Positions 23,087 through 24,130 of a DNA stretch of 24,130 nucleotides are shown here, piece by piece. The DNA is from UBA9676 sp036522155 (GTDB taxonomy: Bacteria; Actinomycetota; Actinomycetes; Streptosporangiales; Streptosporangiaceae): positions 1-24,130 of the forward strand of contig DATDGI010000397.1 of the NCBI GenBank assembly GCA_036522155.1, in the 5' to 3' direction. The number at the start of each line of letters is the position of its first letter. Position 1 is the stretch's first letter. A program made the position numbers and the translations under genes. Below the pieces are notes generated by a model. It saw only the letters and a program-made list of their open reading frames with translations. It was not told where the DNA came from and searched no databases.

Positions 23087-23917
23087 TCAGCCGGACGGCT
23101 TACGGCCCACCCCGCCGGCGTAGAGCAGGCCGCTGATGTCCAGGTTCTCCGGCACCGGGCCGTCCGGGCGCCACAGCGGCAGGTAGACGATGCCCGGATC
23201 GACGATCTCCAGGCCATCGAAAAACCCGGTGATCTCCTCCCGGGTGCGCAGCTGGCCCCGGCCCAGGGTGCGCAGCAGGACGGCCTCGAGGGCCCTGGCC
23301 TCCGGGCTGGAGTTGCTGAAGTGGGTGAGCAGCAGGTAGCTCCCTGGGGCGATGCGCTGCTTGTAGGTATCGATGATGCCCCGCGGGTCCTCCTCGTCCG
23401 GCACGTGATGGATGACCGCGTTCATGATCAGCCCGACCGGGCGGGACTGGTCAAAGAAGGAAGTGATCTCCGGGTTGGCCAGGATCAGATCCGGTTCCCG
23501 CAGGTCGGCCGTGATCACGGTGGTGTACTCGTTCTCGGCCAGCAGCGCCCGGCCGTGCGCGAGCACGACCGGGTCGTTGTCCACGTACACCACCCGCGCC
23601 TTGGGGTTGACCGCCTGCGCGATCTGGTGGGTGTTCTGCACGGTCGGGAGGCCCGATCCCAGATCCAGGAACTGGTCCACACCCTGGTTCGCCATGTAAC
23701 GGACGGCCCGGCCGAGCATCCGGCGGTTGATGAACGCCGCCTCGCCGCCGTCGGGAAACGCGCGGTGGGCCATTTCGGCCACGGCGCGGTCGGCCGCGAA
23801 GTTGTCCTTCCCCTTCAAGATGGCGTCGTAGACCCGGGCAATGCTGGGTTTGGACACGTCAATGCCTGCAGGCGCGTGTTCCTGCTCGACGCTCATCCAG
23901 CTGGCATCGTCGGACAT
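23087..23917 (-). CDS. SAM-dependent methyltransferase, DUF574 (Methyltransf_19) type
   Basis: This 276-residue protein starts at ATG 23917 with GGAAAGG upstream. The family N-terminal signature PSIARVYDAILKGKDNFAAD (24-43) is clear. It is followed by SAM motif I FLDLGSGLPT (83-92), the acidic end of strand 2 at YVDNDPVVLAHGRALL (Asp113), and NAVIHHVPDEEDP. These methyltransferases are abundant in actinomycetes, often many per genome; their substrates are mostly unknown. It is separated from the next minus-strand gene by 73 nt, so co-transcription is possible but not required. Confidence 0.93.
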   Translation of the reverse strand: MSDDASWMSVEQEHAPAGIDVSKPSIARVYDAILKGKDNFAADRAVAEMAHRAFPDGGEAAFINRRMLGRAVRYMANQGVDQFLDLGSGLPTVQNTHQIAQAVNPKARVVYVDNDPVVLAHGRALLAENEYTTVITADLREPDLILANPEITSFFDQSRPVGLIMNAVIHHVPDEEDPRGIIDTYKQRIAPGSYLLLTHFSNSSPEARALEAVLLRTLGRGQLRTREEITGFFDGLEIVDPGIVYLPLWRPDGPVPENLDISGLLYAGGVGRKPSG

Positions 23918-24051
23918 GCCGTGCCTTTCCGGGGGGTTGCCGGTACCCGGATCCTGGGTTCCCGGTGCCCGGATCATAGCAGCGGCCGGGCTGCCCGGAG
24001 CGTGGTGCCGGGCGCAATGGCGGGCCCATTCCCGGGCCGGGCCGGCCGCCG

Positions 24052-24104
24052 CGGTAATACCCGCGGCCGGGCTGAGGCGATGCCATTTTGCTGCCCTATT
24101 ACCG
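24052..24104. repeat. 8-bp inverted repeat upstream of the methyltransferase
   Basis: CGGTAATA (24052-24059) and TATTACCG (24097-24104) are perfect inverted arms 37 bp apart in the 213-bp gene-free end of the window (23918-24130). Nothing else is recognisable there apart from GC-rich repeats, and no clear promoter is seen. The arms are unusually AT-rich for this DNA and could be a regulator site. Confidence 0.3.
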
Positions 24105-24130
24105 GGGTGCATTCTGCCCGCACCACTGGC

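Overview
The window comes from a GC-rich actinomycete. Evidence: very high GC with strong third-position GC bias (long mirror ORFs lie opposite nearly every gene), frequent GTG starts, GGAGG-type ribosome sites, 1- and 4-base overlaps inside operons, and actinomycete families such as the DUF574-type SAM methyltransferase. A mycelial actinomycete is likely; I cannot name the genus from sequence alone.

Region 1 (1-8095) looks like a magnesium/divalent-cation block. Three Nramp-fold transporters lack the canonical Mn/Fe motifs (DPGN in TM1, MPH in TM6). They resemble the Nramp-related Mg2+ transporters (NRMT) in the loss of the TM6 methionine. Two of them are each translationally coupled to a soluble PRC-barrel/MgtE_N/CBS protein, which is the cytosolic sensor part of the MgtE Mg2+ channel without its membrane pore. 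The two pairs diverge from a shared 437-bp region (4939-5375). The third transporter (1-1313, C-terminus outside the window) lies behind a well-conserved M-box (ykoK) Mg2+ riboswitch at 1587-1751. That leader also holds its own promoter, a palindrome over the start site, a small upstream ORF and a hairpin that buries the transporter's Shine-Dalgarno. The proposed system is an Nramp-type Mg2+ uptake pore under a detached MgtE-type sensor.

Region 2 (8191-11506) holds a KimA-like potassium/amino-acid permease fused through a long Ala/Pro/Gly linker to a C-terminal OB-fold. It is followed by a broken cation diffusion facilitator gene whose membrane domain is deleted and whose remainder carries a frameshift.

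Region 3 (11575-16642) has an orphan polytopic membrane protein, a diiron ferritin-like protein, and a YtrA-type GntR regulator / ABC ATPase / ABC permease operon. That operon is bracketed by perfect 16-bp inverted repeats, each beginning exactly at the stop codon of the neighbouring outside gene.

Region 4 (16640-19627) has a MarR regulator diverging from an EmrB/QacA-type MFS exporter coupled to an NAD(P)-binding NmrA-like protein. Three 16-bp-spaced repeats sit between them.

Region 5 (19667-24130) reads on the minus strand: a DUF574-type methyltransferase, a cyclic-nucleotide-binding-domain protein coupled to an MBL-fold hydrolase, and a phytoene-desaturase-like FAD oxidoreductase. No tRNA, rRNA, CRISPR array or insertion-sequence transposase was seen.
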